Assembly: GCA_958295465.1 (NCBI GenBank)
Contig: OY282353.1
Coordinates: 4,703,001 to 4,767,000, forward strand
Length of the DNA stretch: 64,000 nucleotides
Direction: 5' to 3'
Source of the DNA: an uncultured Gammaproteobacteria bacterium
GTDB lineage: Bacteria > Pseudomonadota > Gammaproteobacteria > HK1
Of the stretch, positions 16,748 to 25,658 are shown piece by piece (position 1 is the stretch's first letter; each line of letters starts with the position of its first letter). The position numbers were made by a program, and so were the translations under genes. The notes below the pieces were generated by a model that saw only the letters and a list, made by a program, of their open reading frames with translations, had not been told where the DNA came from and made no database searches.

Positions 16748-17818
16748 ATGCGTGCATGCAAGCTGTTTCCCGCGCTGCTGTCGGCGCTCCTCGTGGCGAT
16801 GAGCGCCTCGTCGTGGGCCCAGGACACCCTGCGGCTGCTGACCTGGGGGAGTTACGCCCCGGAGAACGTCATCGAGAGGTTCGAGAAGGAGACCGGCATC
16901 GAGGTCGAGGTGACCTACTCGAACAACGAGGAGATGATCTCCAAGCTTCGCGCCACCGGCGGCGGGGGGTTCGATCTGGCGCAGCCGAGCCATGACCGGA
17001 TCCATGCGGCACAACTGGAGTACAACATCTACAAACCGATGGATCTCTCCATGATCGACACGTCGGTCTACGACACGAGCCTGCTCGGCGCCGTGAAGGA
17101 GAACACCACCATCGACGGCGAAACCTACTCGGTTCCGCATTTCTGGGGAACTTCCGGCCTCGTCGTGAACAGGAAGGAGGCGCCTGATCTCAAGAGCTTC
17201 TCCGATCTGTGCGACCCGCGGTACAAGGGACGGATCTCGATGCGCCTGAAGCGGACGATCCTCATCGGCATGGGCTATGCAATGGGTGAAGATCCCTTCG
17301 CCGCCTATGGGAACATGACGGAGTACGGGCGCATCATCGATGCAGCCGCCGAGAAGCTGATCGAATGCAAGGACAACGTGAAGACCTACTGGACCGGCGG
17401 CGACGATCTGTCGAACCTGCTCCGCTCCGGTGAAATCGTCGCCTCCGACGCCTGGGACGGCACCGCCTTCAAGCTGAACACCGAGAACTCGGACATCAAC
17501 TTCACGCCCCCTGCCCACGGAGCGCTGGGGTGGATCGACACGTTCACGCTGCCGCGCAAGACCAGGGCCGAGGAAGCGGCCTACAAGTGGATCAACTTCG
17601 TGATGCAGCCCGACGTGGCCAAGATGATGTCCAGCCATTCCGGCTACGTCACCGCCCACCGCAACGGGGGCGATCTCACGTCGGATCAGCTCAAGCAGTC
17701 GTTCAACGATGCGTTTTCCAGGCAGGACATCGCCAACATCAAGTGGTTCGCAAACATTCCACCCGGACTCGAGGACATCGAAGGCAAGGTTCTCGAGCGC
17801 ATCAAGGCGGCCCGCTAG
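16748..17818 (+). CDS. potD: Spermidine/putrescine ABC transporter substrate-binding protein (PotD-like)
   Basis: This periplasmic type II binding protein of about 356 residues has a signal peptide (MRACKLFPALLSALLVAMSASSWA, cleavage before QDT). The mature start TLRLLTWGSYAPENVIERFEKETG is the PotD/PotF pattern. Two ATGs overlap; the one at 16748 is better spaced from AAGGAG than the one at 16745. It should bind polyamines or related cations for the PotABC transporter encoded next. A perfect 16-bp stem-loop follows the stop, as often seen after binding-protein genes. Exact ligand not determinable. Confidence 0.9.
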   Translation: MRACKLFPALLSALLVAMSASSWAQDTLRLLTWGSYAPENVIERFEKETGIEVEVTYSNNEEMISKLRATGGGGFDLAQPSHDRIHAAQLEYNIYKPMDLSMIDTSVYDTSLLGAVKENTTIDGETYSVPHFWGTSGLVVNRKEAPDLKSFSDLCDPRYKGRISMRLKRTILIGMGYAMGEDPFAAYGNMTEYGRIIDAAAEKLIECKDNVKTYWTGGDDLSNLLRSGEIVASDAWDGTAFKLNTENSDINFTPPAHGALGWIDTFTLPRKTRAEEAAYKWINFVMQPDVAKMMSSHSGYVTAHRNGGDLTSDQLKQSFNDAFSRQDIANIKWFANIPPGLEDIEGKVLERIKAAR

Positions 17819-17828
17819 CCGGCACCGG

Positions 17829-17863
17829 CCGGGAGGAAAGGCGCCGTGCGCCTTTCCTCCCGG
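17829..17863 (+). terminator. Perfect 16-bp stem-loop between potD and potA
   Basis: CCGGGAGGAAAGGCGC at 17829-17844 pairs completely with 17848-17863 around a 3-base loop. There is no T-run. Its position between a binding-protein gene and the ATPase gene suggests message stabilisation or partial termination, giving more PotD than transporter. Confidence 0.7.
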
Positions 17864-17882
17864 ACCATGCGAAGCCTGACCG

Positions 17883-19004
17883 GTGGCCTACGATCTGGAG
17901 TGTGAGCGCGTAAGAAAGCGTTTCGGCGCGTTCGTTGCGGTCGACGGCGTCTCGTTCCGGATCCCGAGGGGGTCGTTCTTCTCCATTCTCGGTCCTTCCG
18001 GTTGTGGAAAGACCACCCTGCTCAGGATGATCGCCGGGTTCGAGACCCCGAGCGAAGGCGACATCCTGATCAAGGGCAGGTCGGTGCTCGCCTTGCCCCC
18101 CAACCGGCGCAACGTCAAGCTCGTGTTCCAGCACCTGGCGTTGTTCCCGATGATGAACGTCGAGGAGAACATCGCCTACGGCCTGCGCTGCAAGGGCATG
18201 GCGAAGGGTGAAATCGCCCGCCGCACGGCGGACGTGCTCGAGCGGGTCGGGCTGCCCGACGCCCGCCGCAAGGACATCGGCCAGTTGTCGGGGGGCCAGA
18301 AACAGCGCATCGCGATCGCGCGCTGCATGGTGCTCGACCCGGACGTCCTCCTGCTCGACGAGCCGCTCGGCGCTCTCGACCTCAAGCTGCGCGAGCACAT
18401 GAAGATCGAGCTCAAGATGCTCCAGAGCCGGTTCGGGACCACGTTCCTGTACATCACCCACGACCAGTCGGAGGCCCTGGTGATGTCCGACCGGGTTGCG
18501 GTGATGAACGACGGAAGGTTCGAGCAGGTCGGCGAGCCGCGCGAGCTCTACCACCACCCGAAGACCGCGTTCGTCGCCGGATTCGTGGGCGACAGCAACC
18601 GCTGGCCCGGCCGCGTGCTGGACCGCGATCCGGCGGGGATGCGGGTGGAAACGCGATCGGGGCTGATTTTCATCGCCGATGTGACGGACGGGGGGATCGG
18701 GAAGGGGGATGCGGTCGACGTCTTCGTGCGGCCGGAATCGATCGCCGTCACGCGGGGAGAAGGCGCGGGCGGCCAGGACGCGAGCGGCGAGACCAACCGC
18801 CGGACCGGCAGGATCGAGGGCGTGCTGTTCAACGGAGCGAACACCCGCATCCTGGTCAGAACCTCCACCGGGGATCAGATCGAGGCCGATCTCCCGCAAG
18901 GTGGGGCGGAAGCGAACCTCGGGAACGGCGATCCGGTCACGCTGACCTGGAAACGAACCGGTGCGAAGTGCTTCGCACGGGCGGGTGGGACGCAGGCCCG
19001 ATGA
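17883..19004 (+). CDS. potA: Polyamine ABC transporter ATP-binding protein (PotA-like)
   Basis: This 373-residue ABC ATPase has Walker A GPSGCGKT at about residues 37-44, LSGGQKQRIAIARCM and LLLDEPLGALD, then a C-terminal TOBE-like domain (FVRPESIAVTRG). It starts with GTG at 17883, and MAYDLECERVRKRFG fits the family. It energises uptake through PotB and PotC. Its TGA overlaps the potB ATG (ATGA), so the two are translationally coupled. Confidence 0.92.
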   Translation: MAYDLECERVRKRFGAFVAVDGVSFRIPRGSFFSILGPSGCGKTTLLRMIAGFETPSEGDILIKGRSVLALPPNRRNVKLVFQHLALFPMMNVEENIAYGLRCKGMAKGEIARRTADVLERVGLPDARRKDIGQLSGGQKQRIAIARCMVLDPDVLLLDEPLGALDLKLREHMKIELKMLQSRFGTTFLYITHDQSEALVMSDRVAVMNDGRFEQVGEPRELYHHPKTAFVAGFVGDSNRWPGRVLDRDPAGMRVETRSGLIFIADVTDGGIGKGDAVDVFVRPESIAVTRGEGAGGQDASGETNRRTGRIEGVLFNGANTRILVRTSTGDQIEADLPQGGAEANLGNGDPVTLTWKRTGAKCFARAGGTQAR

Positions 19005-19876
19005 CCCGGCAACACGTCCGGCGCCTGACCCTGTTCATGCTGCTGGCTCCATTCCTGCTGTGGATCCTGCTCATGATCGTATTGCCCCACCTCGGCATCT
19101 TCGCGCTTTCACTGCGCGAGAAGGTCGCCCCGCTGGTCTATACCATCGGCCCGAAGAACTACCTGGATTTCCTGCGGGAACCGATCTACTGGAACACGCT
19201 GCTGCGTACCGCGTCGATCTCGATCCTGGTCACCGCCCTGACCTTTCTGGTCGGCTTCCCGATCGCGTACTACATCGCCAAGATAGCGGGGCGGCGCGTC
19301 AAGGGCGCCTTGTTCCTGGCCTGCCTGATCCCGCTGTGGGTGAGCGATCTCGTGCGGGCCTACGGCTGGATGATCCTGCTGCGCGAGACGGGGGTGGTGT
19401 CGAGCGTCCTCCAGTGGACGGGGATCGTGGACGGACCGGTCGAGCTGCTCTACAACGACGCCACCGTCGTCGTCGGCCTGGTGTACACCGTGGTCCTGTT
19501 CATGATCGTGCCGCTGGCATCGACGCTCGAAGGCATGGACGACAGCCTGATCGAGGCGGGCTACAACCTCGGCGGAAGCGGCTTCACGGTCATGCGCAGG
19601 ATCGTCATCCCGTATGCGATGCCCGGAATCGTCGCCGGAAGCATCATCGTCTTCATGCTGACCGCGGGGAGCTATCTGACGCCGATACTGCTCGGGGGAA
19701 AGAACAGCATGTGGTTCACCGAGCAGATCTACGAGCAGTTCATCACCCGTTTCAATTGGGAGTCGGGAGCCACCTTCGGCATCCTGCTCCTGCTGTTCAC
19801 TTCCCTGACCGTCTGGCTCGGCCTGCGCCTGAGCGGACAGTCGCTGGCGACCACGGTGGCGAGGAGCGAGGCATGA
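19001..19876 (+). CDS. potB: Polyamine ABC transporter permease (PotB-like)
   Basis: This 291-residue inner-membrane permease has about six hydrophobic spans and the cytoplasmic EAA-type loop LIEAGYNLGGSGFTVMRRIVIP that docks on the ATPase. The ATG at 19001 overlaps the potA stop; a longer reading exists, but the overlap decides the start. The stop overlaps potC by 4 bp. The order D-A-B-C with two ATGA overlaps indicates one transcript. Confidence 0.92.
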   Translation: MTRQHVRRLTLFMLLAPFLLWILLMIVLPHLGIFALSLREKVAPLVYTIGPKNYLDFLREPIYWNTLLRTASISILVTALTFLVGFPIAYYIAKIAGRRVKGALFLACLIPLWVSDLVRAYGWMILLRETGVVSSVLQWTGIVDGPVELLYNDATVVVGLVYTVVLFMIVPLASTLEGMDDSLIEAGYNLGGSGFTVMRRIVIPYAMPGIVAGSIIVFMLTAGSYLTPILLGGKNSMWFTEQIYEQFITRFNWESGATFGILLLLFTSLTVWLGLRLSGQSLATTVARSEA

Positions 19877-20763
19877 TCCCTTCCGTCCGCCCTTCCAGGC
19901 TGTTCACCTGGAGCTACCGCGCCTGCGTACTCGCCTTTTTCCTGTACCTGATCGCTCCGTTGACCGCGGCCGGGGTCTTCGCGTTCAACGATTCGCTGTT
20001 CGCTTCCATGCCATGGAAAGGGTTCACGCTGGACTGGTTCGTCGGCGACACCGAGCCGAAGATCGGACTGCTGCACGACAACCGTCTTCTCAAGGGGCTC
20101 GGGGTCTCCTTCCTGGTCGCGACGATGGTGTCGCTGGCGAGCCTGCTCGTCGGCCTGACCAACGCCTTCCTGTTCGAACGGCACTGGTTTCCCCTGAAGG
20201 GGCTCTGCTACATGCTGATGATCGTGCCGCTGGTGATCCCCGGAGTGCTCCTCGGAATATCGATCCTCGTCCTCGCGAGCGGAATCGCGAACTACGTCGA
20301 GAACACCTTCGGCTACGAACCGGACTTCCTCCGCCCGGGACTTCCCCTCGTCGTGCTTGGCCAGGCATCGTTCATCATCACCATCACGTCGCTGGTGATT
20401 GCCGCGCGGCTGAGGAAATTCGACCGGACGCTGGAGGAAGCCGCATTCAACCTAGGGGCCAGCCGGACCCGGGTGTTTCTGACCATCACCCTGCCGTACA
20501 TCAGACCGGCCCTGATCGGAGCGGGGCTCGTGGCGTTCCTCGTCTCCTTCGAGAACTTCAACACCACCCTGTTCCTCGTGGGCTCCGACGCCCCCCTGAC
20601 CGTCACGATGTACGACCGGATGTTGAAGGTGGGATCCACCCCCGTGCTCAACGCGGTTTCGCTGCTGTTGATTGTAGGGTCGGGGGCGCTGGCGCTGGTG
20701 AGCGTGTTCGTCCAGCTCGAAAAGAGGCGGTCGCCGGCCCCACGGGCTCCACGGGAACGATGA
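19873..20763 (+). CDS. potC: Polyamine ABC transporter permease (PotC-like)
   Basis: This 296-residue permease is the second membrane subunit. It has an N-terminal hydrophobic span, a periplasmic segment (MPWKGFTLDWFVGDTEPKIG), and the coupling loop LEEAAFNLGASRTRVFLTITLP. It begins at an ATG overlapping the potB stop and ends the operon. The next gene is convergent, 108 bp away. Confidence 0.92.
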   Translation: MIPSVRPSRLFTWSYRACVLAFFLYLIAPLTAAGVFAFNDSLFASMPWKGFTLDWFVGDTEPKIGLLHDNRLLKGLGVSFLVATMVSLASLLVGLTNAFLFERHWFPLKGLCYMLMIVPLVIPGVLLGISILVLASGIANYVENTFGYEPDFLRPGLPLVVLGQASFIITITSLVIAARLRKFDRTLEEAAFNLGASRTRVFLTITLPYIRPALIGAGLVAFLVSFENFNTTLFLVGSDAPLTVTMYDRMLKVGSTPVLNAVSLLLIVGSGALALVSVFVQLEKRRSPAPRAPRER

Positions 20764-20829
20764 CCCCGGCCCGCACGCTCCGGCTCGTGAAACGCGGGCG
20801 CGCAACGGCCGAGGCGCCCGTTCAGCGCG

Positions 20830-20848
20830 TGCGATTCGAGGCGCCGGT
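20830..20848. repeat. Left copy of a 19-bp direct repeat flanking the DUF1116 gene
   Basis: TGCGATTCGAGGCGCCGGT occurs here and, identical and in the same orientation, at 22347-22365. The two enclose the DUF1116 gene and little else. Bases on either side of the 19-mers do not match. Confidence 0.8.
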
Positions 20849-20871
20849 CGTGCTCCCCGCACCCGCCGCGC

Positions 20872-22305
20872 TCACCCCTCGTCCATCCCCTCGACGAGCG
20901 CCGCGACGGCCTGCTCGAAGCAGGCGAGCGGTGCGTTCACGATCCCGGCCCCCACCTGCCCGACCCCCGGCTCCCGGTGGGCGATGCCGGTGTTGATGGT
21001 CGGCGCGAGTCCGCTCGCGACGACCTTTCGCACGTCGATCCCCGTCGGCGTCCCGGCGAAATCCAGCGCGGGGATCGTCCACTCCGGATTCCGCGTCGCG
21101 GTGATCTCGTACATCGACTGGGTCGCCCCCAACGCCGCGCTTGCGCTCCCAGCCCCCACGAAGCCCGCCACCGCCGGGGATGCGGCCATCGCGAACCCGC
21201 CGAGGCCGACGGTCTCCACGATGGTCGAATCGCCCATGTCGGGGTTCGCGTCGTCCGCGGTGAAGCCCGGAAAGTAGAGCCCGCGCGGCATCTCGACGGG
21301 GGCGGTGAACCAGCGCTCGCCGGCGCCGGCGAGCCGCACCCCGAAGTCGGTGCCGTTCCTCGACATCGCGGTGACGATGCTCGCACCGGCAATACCGCGC
21401 ACCGGGTCCATGATCGCCTTGCCCATCGCCATCGCCACGTTCAGGAAGAACTGGTCGTTGCCGCCGATGAATTCGAGCACTTCACCGAGCAGGGCGTTGT
21501 CGCGAGTGGCGCGGGCGAGCGCGGGAGCCAGCGCGCGCAGCAGCAGGCTCGTGCATGCGACGTTGCGCTGGTGCATCTCGTCGCCCATGGAGAGGCCGCG
21601 CGCGACCAGCACCTTCAGCGGCACCCCGTCCTCGGCGCGCAACGCGTCGCCCAGCAGCGGGGCGAGGGTGGACGCGAGCCAGCGCAGGCGATCGAGGACC
21701 GCCTCGTCGTTGCCGCCGAAGCGCATGACCTTGCCGAGCCCCTCGTTCACCGTGCAGTACGCCCGGTTCCCGAAGGCCCGGTTCTCCACCACCATCACCG
21801 GCATCGTGCGCGTGGTCAGCCCGGTCATCGGGCCGACCGCGTCGAAGTGGTGGTTCGGCGCGAACCGCACCCCGCCCGAGGCGGCGAGCGCGGTCGCGGC
21901 CTCCAGGGTCGGCGCCCAGCCTTCGAGCACGATCGCCCCGGCGACGGCGCCGCGCATCGGGCCGCACATCCGCGCCCATTCGATCGGCGGCCCCGCGTGG
22001 AGGATCATCCGATCCTCAAGCCCGTCGATCACCTCCCCGGCCGGGCGCACGTCGACGAGCACCGGGTCCGCGGCGAGCATCCGTTCGACCGCGAGCGCGT
22101 TGGCGGCCTCGACCCGCTCCGTCAACCGGGGGTTCGCGCCGGTAACGCGGTCGAGCGCTTCGAGCACCCGCGCGTCCGCGCTCGCCGGCGGCGTCCACTC
22201 GACGTCGATGACCGGAACGCCGCCCGCGTGCAGATCGTCGGCGAACCGGGGCAGGCCGACGTTCACCACCCGCGGCCCTTGCGAAAGCAGGTCAGCGGCG
22301 GTCAA
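20872..22305 (-). CDS. DUF1116 family protein (YlbE/AllG-like)
   Basis: This 477-residue protein begins GPRVVNVGLPRFADDLHAGG and VIDVEWTPPA, the DUF1116 N-terminus, and contains GLTTRTMPVMVVENRAFGNRAYCTVNEGLGKVMRFGGN and GNDQFFLNVAMAMGKAIMDP. It starts at TTG. E. coli YlbE works with FdrA and YlbF in oxamate carbamoyl transfer; here neither a YlbF-like gene nor a carbamate kinase is in the window. Another DUF1116 gene once stood directly before fdrA, shown by a 24-codon scar there, so this copy is a paralogue or replacement. It is framed by perfect 19-bp direct repeats. Confidence 0.85.
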   Translation of the reverse strand: MTAADLLSQGPRVVNVGLPRFADDLHAGGVPVIDVEWTPPASADARVLEALDRVTGANPRLTERVEAANALAVERMLAADPVLVDVRPAGEVIDGLEDRMILHAGPPIEWARMCGPMRGAVAGAIVLEGWAPTLEAATALAASGGVRFAPNHHFDAVGPMTGLTTRTMPVMVVENRAFGNRAYCTVNEGLGKVMRFGGNDEAVLDRLRWLASTLAPLLGDALRAEDGVPLKVLVARGLSMGDEMHQRNVACTSLLLRALAPALARATRDNALLGEVLEFIGGNDQFFLNVAMAMGKAIMDPVRGIAGASIVTAMSRNGTDFGVRLAGAGERWFTAPVEMPRGLYFPGFTADDANPDMGDSTIVETVGLGGFAMAASPAVAGFVGAGSASAALGATQSMYEITATRNPEWTIPALDFAGTPTGIDVRKVVASGLAPTINTGIAHREPGVGQVGAGIVNAPLACFEQAVAALVEGMDEG

Positions 22306-22346
22306 AGCACGTTACCGGTGCGTCGGATCATGACGGGCGAAGGATA

Positions 22347-22365
22347 TGCGATTCGAGGCGCCGGT
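22347..22365. repeat. Right copy of the 19-bp direct repeat flanking the DUF1116 gene
   Basis: Identical to 20830-20848 in sequence and direction, 1.5 kb away and just upstream of the DUF1116 start. The rest of the 348-bp gap up to 22653 shows no recognisable gene. Confidence 0.8.
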
Positions 22366-22653
22366 GGAGACCGGCGCGCGGCTCCGCCAGGGCCGACCCC
22401 TCCCCGTTGTCCACCGCCTTCCCTCCGACGCAGTCGGTCACAAGGGAGGGCGCGCTCGTGGAAAGCCCGTGGAACACGCTCCCCGCCGAACCCGGCGCCC
22501 GCATGATCCTGCCTCTCGACCGGAGAAATGGCCCGACGGCCAAGGGGACATCCCTGCTTCGCGTGGACACCTCGAAACCATGCCTTGCACGGATACCCCT
22601 GTACCGCCATGCTGGATGCCGGAGCGCCCATGTAGAAGCCGAGGAACGAAGCC

Positions 22654-24225
22654 ATGCGCTTCTTCAATACCACCGGCCCGGTCAATCCCGCGGACCACTA
22701 CTGCATCCCGCCGCTCGCGCGTTTCGACCTCGACGAGGTACTGGCGCTCGTCCGGACGAAGAAGTACTTCGTGCTGCACGCCCCCCGGCAGACGGGCAAG
22801 ACCTCCTCCCTGCTCGCGCTGTGCGACCTGCTCAACCGGCAGGGCTACGCCTGCGTGTACACCACCGTCGAGACCGCGCGCACGGCCCGTGACGACGTGG
22901 AGGAGGCGATGCGGACGGTCCTCTCCGGACTGGGGTCGCGGGCGCGGATGACCTTGGGCGACGAGTTCCTGGCCAGGGAATGGTCCGGCATTCTCGCCGA
23001 GTTCGGCCCGAACGGGGCGCTGGGCGAGGCATTGACGCGCTGGTCGGAGGCATCACCGAAGCCCTTGGTGCTGCTCATCGACGAGATCGACACCCTCCAG
23101 GGCGACCCGCTGCTCTCGACGCTCCAGCAGTTGCGGGGGGGCTACCCCATGCGCCCGGGGGCCTTCCCGCAGTGCGTGGTGCTGTGCGGGCTGCGCGACG
23201 TGCGCGACTACCGCATCCGGTCCACCAGCAGCCCCTTCAACATCGTGGCGGAGTCGTTGCGCTTGGGGGACTTCACGCAGGAGGAGACGCTGACCCTCCT
23301 CGACCAGCACACCGGGGAGACGGGGCAGGCCTTCACGGACGACGCCCGCGAGGCGATATGGACCCAGACCCTGGGCCAGCCGTGGCTGGTGAACGCGCTG
23401 GCCTGGGAGACCTGCTTCAAGAGCAAGGCCGGGCGCGACCGCACCCGCGCGGTGACCGCGGACGACGTCGCCGAGGCGCGTGAAGGTCTCATCGTGCGCC
23501 GGGTGACGCATCTGGACCAGTTGGCGGACAAGCTCCGGGAAGACCGCGTGCGCCGGGTGGTCGAGCCGATGCTCAGCGGGGCGGACGAACGGCGCGCGAC
23601 CAACCGCGACGTCGAGTACGTGCGCGACCTCGGCCTGATTGCCCGGGACAAGCCGGTGCGCATCGCCAACCCCATCTACGCCGAGGTCGTGCCGCGCGAG
23701 CTGGGCTGGATTCTGCAGGAGGAGCTGGACCTGAGCACGACGTGGTACGTGGACGCGGACGACAGCCTGAACCTGGACAAGTTGATGGAGGCGTTCCAGG
23801 ACTTCTTCCGTCGGCACTCGGAGCACTGGAAGAACCGGTTCATGTACGAGGAGGCGTGGCCGCAGATTCTGTTGCAGGCGTACCTGCACCGGGTGGTGAA
23901 CGGGGGCGGTCGCATCGAGCGGGAGTACGGGTTGGGCCGGGGGCGGGTGGACCTGTTGATCATGTGGCCGCAGAGCCCGCCCTCAGGGAGCGGCCGGGTG
24001 CGGGAGTATGTGGTGGAGTGCAAGGTGGTGCGGGTGGGAGACGGGTTGGAGAGCACGGTTCGAGATGGTGTAGAGCAGACGGCGGGTTACATGGCCCGCT
24101 GCGATGCGGAGGCGGGGCATCTGGTGGTGATCGACCGGCGCGAGGGCCGGAGCTGGGAGGAGAAGGTGTTCCACCGGCAGCGGCGGTCGAAGGGTGGCGT
24201 GCAGGTGGACGTCTGGGGGATGTGA
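22654..24225 (+). CDS. AAA ATPase fused to a PD-(D/E)XK nuclease-like domain
   Basis: This 523-residue protein has an N-terminal ATPase with Walker A HAPRQTGKT (residues 43-51), Walker B LVLLIDEID and a long winged-helix-like middle. The last 110 residues look like a PD-(D/E)XK nuclease: GRVDLLIMWP followed by REYVVECKVV (the D and E-x-K triad). Such ATP-binding proteins (AAA-ATPase-like/DUF1703 type) are scattered among genomes and often horizontally acquired. Biological role unknown; defence or mobile-element maintenance are guesses. It starts at ATG 22654 and is followed 23 bp later by an unrelated transporter gene. Confidence 0.75.
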   Translation: MRFFNTTGPVNPADHYCIPPLARFDLDEVLALVRTKKYFVLHAPRQTGKTSSLLALCDLLNRQGYACVYTTVETARTARDDVEEAMRTVLSGLGSRARMTLGDEFLAREWSGILAEFGPNGALGEALTRWSEASPKPLVLLIDEIDTLQGDPLLSTLQQLRGGYPMRPGAFPQCVVLCGLRDVRDYRIRSTSSPFNIVAESLRLGDFTQEETLTLLDQHTGETGQAFTDDAREAIWTQTLGQPWLVNALAWETCFKSKAGRDRTRAVTADDVAEAREGLIVRRVTHLDQLADKLREDRVRRVVEPMLSGADERRATNRDVEYVRDLGLIARDKPVRIANPIYAEVVPRELGWILQEELDLSTTWYVDADDSLNLDKLMEAFQDFFRRHSEHWKNRFMYEEAWPQILLQAYLHRVVNGGGRIEREYGLGRGRVDLLIMWPQSPPSGSGRVREYVVECKVVRVGDGLESTVRDGVEQTAGYMARCDAEAGHLVVIDRREGRSWEEKVFHRQRRSKGGVQVDVWGM

Positions 24226-24248
24226 TTCAAGAAGGAGGACCGACCGTC

Positions 24249-25502
24249 ATGTTGCAGGCACAAAGCGCGCTGGGTCTCGTCGTGCTGCTGTTCCTGGCTT
24301 GGGCCCTGGGCGAGGAGCGCCGGCTCTCGGCCTGGCGGATCGCAGTCACCGGCGCCGTACTGCAACTCGTACTGGCGGCCTCGATGCTGTACCTGCCCGC
24401 GCTCACCGATGCGGTGGCGGCGGCCAACCGGCTCGTCGCCATGCTCGATGCCGCGACCGAGGCCGGGACGAGCCTGGTGTTCGGCTATCTCGGCGGCGGC
24501 CCGCTGCCCTTCGAGGAGGGTTTTCCGGGCGCGAGCTTCGTCCTCGCCTTTCGGGCCCTGCCCGTCATCCTGGTGGTCAGCGCGCTGGCGGCGCTCCTCA
24601 CCCACTGGCGCATCCTGCCGCTCGTCATCCGGGGCTTCGGCCGGCTCCTGGAGCGCAGCTTCCGCGTCGGCGGGCCGGTGGGACTGGTGAGCGCGGCCAA
24701 CGTGCTCGTCGGGATGATCGAGGCGCCGCTCCTGGTGCGCCCCTACCTGTCCCTCCTGTCCCGCTCGGAGCTCTTCGTGCTGATGGCCACCGGCATGGCG
24801 ACGATCGCCGGCACGGTCTACGTGCTCTATTCACTGATCCTGACGCCCGTGCTGCCGGACGCCGCCTCCCAGCTCCTGGTCGCGTCGGTGATCAGCGCGC
24901 CGGCGGCGGTCACCGTCGCCCTCCTGATGGTGCCGCCGCGGGAGCCGCCGACCGAGGGCCGGGCGGAGATACCGCGCGAGAGCGCCGGCGCCATGGACGC
25001 CGTCGTGCGTGGCACCGGGCAGGGCGCGAAGGTGCTGATCGCGGTCGTCGCCATGCTGGTCGTGTTCGTGGCGCTGGTCCACCTCGCCAATGCCGTTCTG
25101 GGGATGCTCCCCGACCTTGCGGGCACGCCGCTCACCCTGCAACGGGTGCTTTCCTGGCCCCTGGCGCCGATCGCCTGGCTGCTGGGCATTCCGTGGGAGG
25201 AGGCCCGGACGGCTTCGCAATTGCTGGCGACGAAGGTGGTGCTCAACGAGTTCGTGGCCTACCTCGACCTCGCGAAGCTGCCGGAGGAGGCGCTCTCCGC
25301 GCGCAGCCGGCTCATCGTCGTCTACGCCCTGTGCGGCTTCGCCAACCTCGGCAGCCTCGGCATCATGATCGGCGGCCTGTCCACCCTCGTCCCCGAGCGC
25401 CGGGCCGAAGTCGTGGCGCTCGGCCCGAAGAGCATCGTGGCCGGATTCCTGGCCACCTGCCTGACGGGTGCGGTCGCCGGCATCCTGACGCCGGCATACT
25501 GA
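24249..25502 (+). CDS. Concentrative nucleoside transporter (NupC-type)
   Basis: This 417-residue membrane protein of the CNT family has the gate and core segments GFPGASFVLAFRALPVILVVSAL, SAANVLVGMIEAPLLVRPYL, MATIAGTVYVLYSLI and ATKVVLNEFVAYLDLAKL, the last matching the conserved NEFVAY motif. It imports nucleosides with cations across the inner membrane. The start ATG at 24249 follows AAGGAGG; longer in-frame reading overlaps the previous gene and is rejected. Purine salvage genes 6 kb away fit such a role but are not linked. Confidence 0.88.
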   Translation: MLQAQSALGLVVLLFLAWALGEERRLSAWRIAVTGAVLQLVLAASMLYLPALTDAVAAANRLVAMLDAATEAGTSLVFGYLGGGPLPFEEGFPGASFVLAFRALPVILVVSALAALLTHWRILPLVIRGFGRLLERSFRVGGPVGLVSAANVLVGMIEAPLLVRPYLSLLSRSELFVLMATGMATIAGTVYVLYSLILTPVLPDAASQLLVASVISAPAAVTVALLMVPPREPPTEGRAEIPRESAGAMDAVVRGTGQGAKVLIAVVAMLVVFVALVHLANAVLGMLPDLAGTPLTLQRVLSWPLAPIAWLLGIPWEEARTASQLLATKVVLNEFVAYLDLAKLPEEALSARSRLIVVYALCGFANLGSLGIMIGGLSTLVPERRAEVVALGPKSIVAGFLATCLTGAVAGILTPAY

Positions 25503-25658
25503 GCGGCGGCGACGCTCTCGCGCGGGCTCATCGACCGGCCCTCGGCCGGCGGCTCCCGCGGTGGCGCCATGCAGCGAAGTGCGGCCGTCACGCCCGTCGA
25601 CTCACGGACCTTTCGGGCTCGAGCCCACCGGGACGCCGACAAGAGGAGTCCTGCCGGC

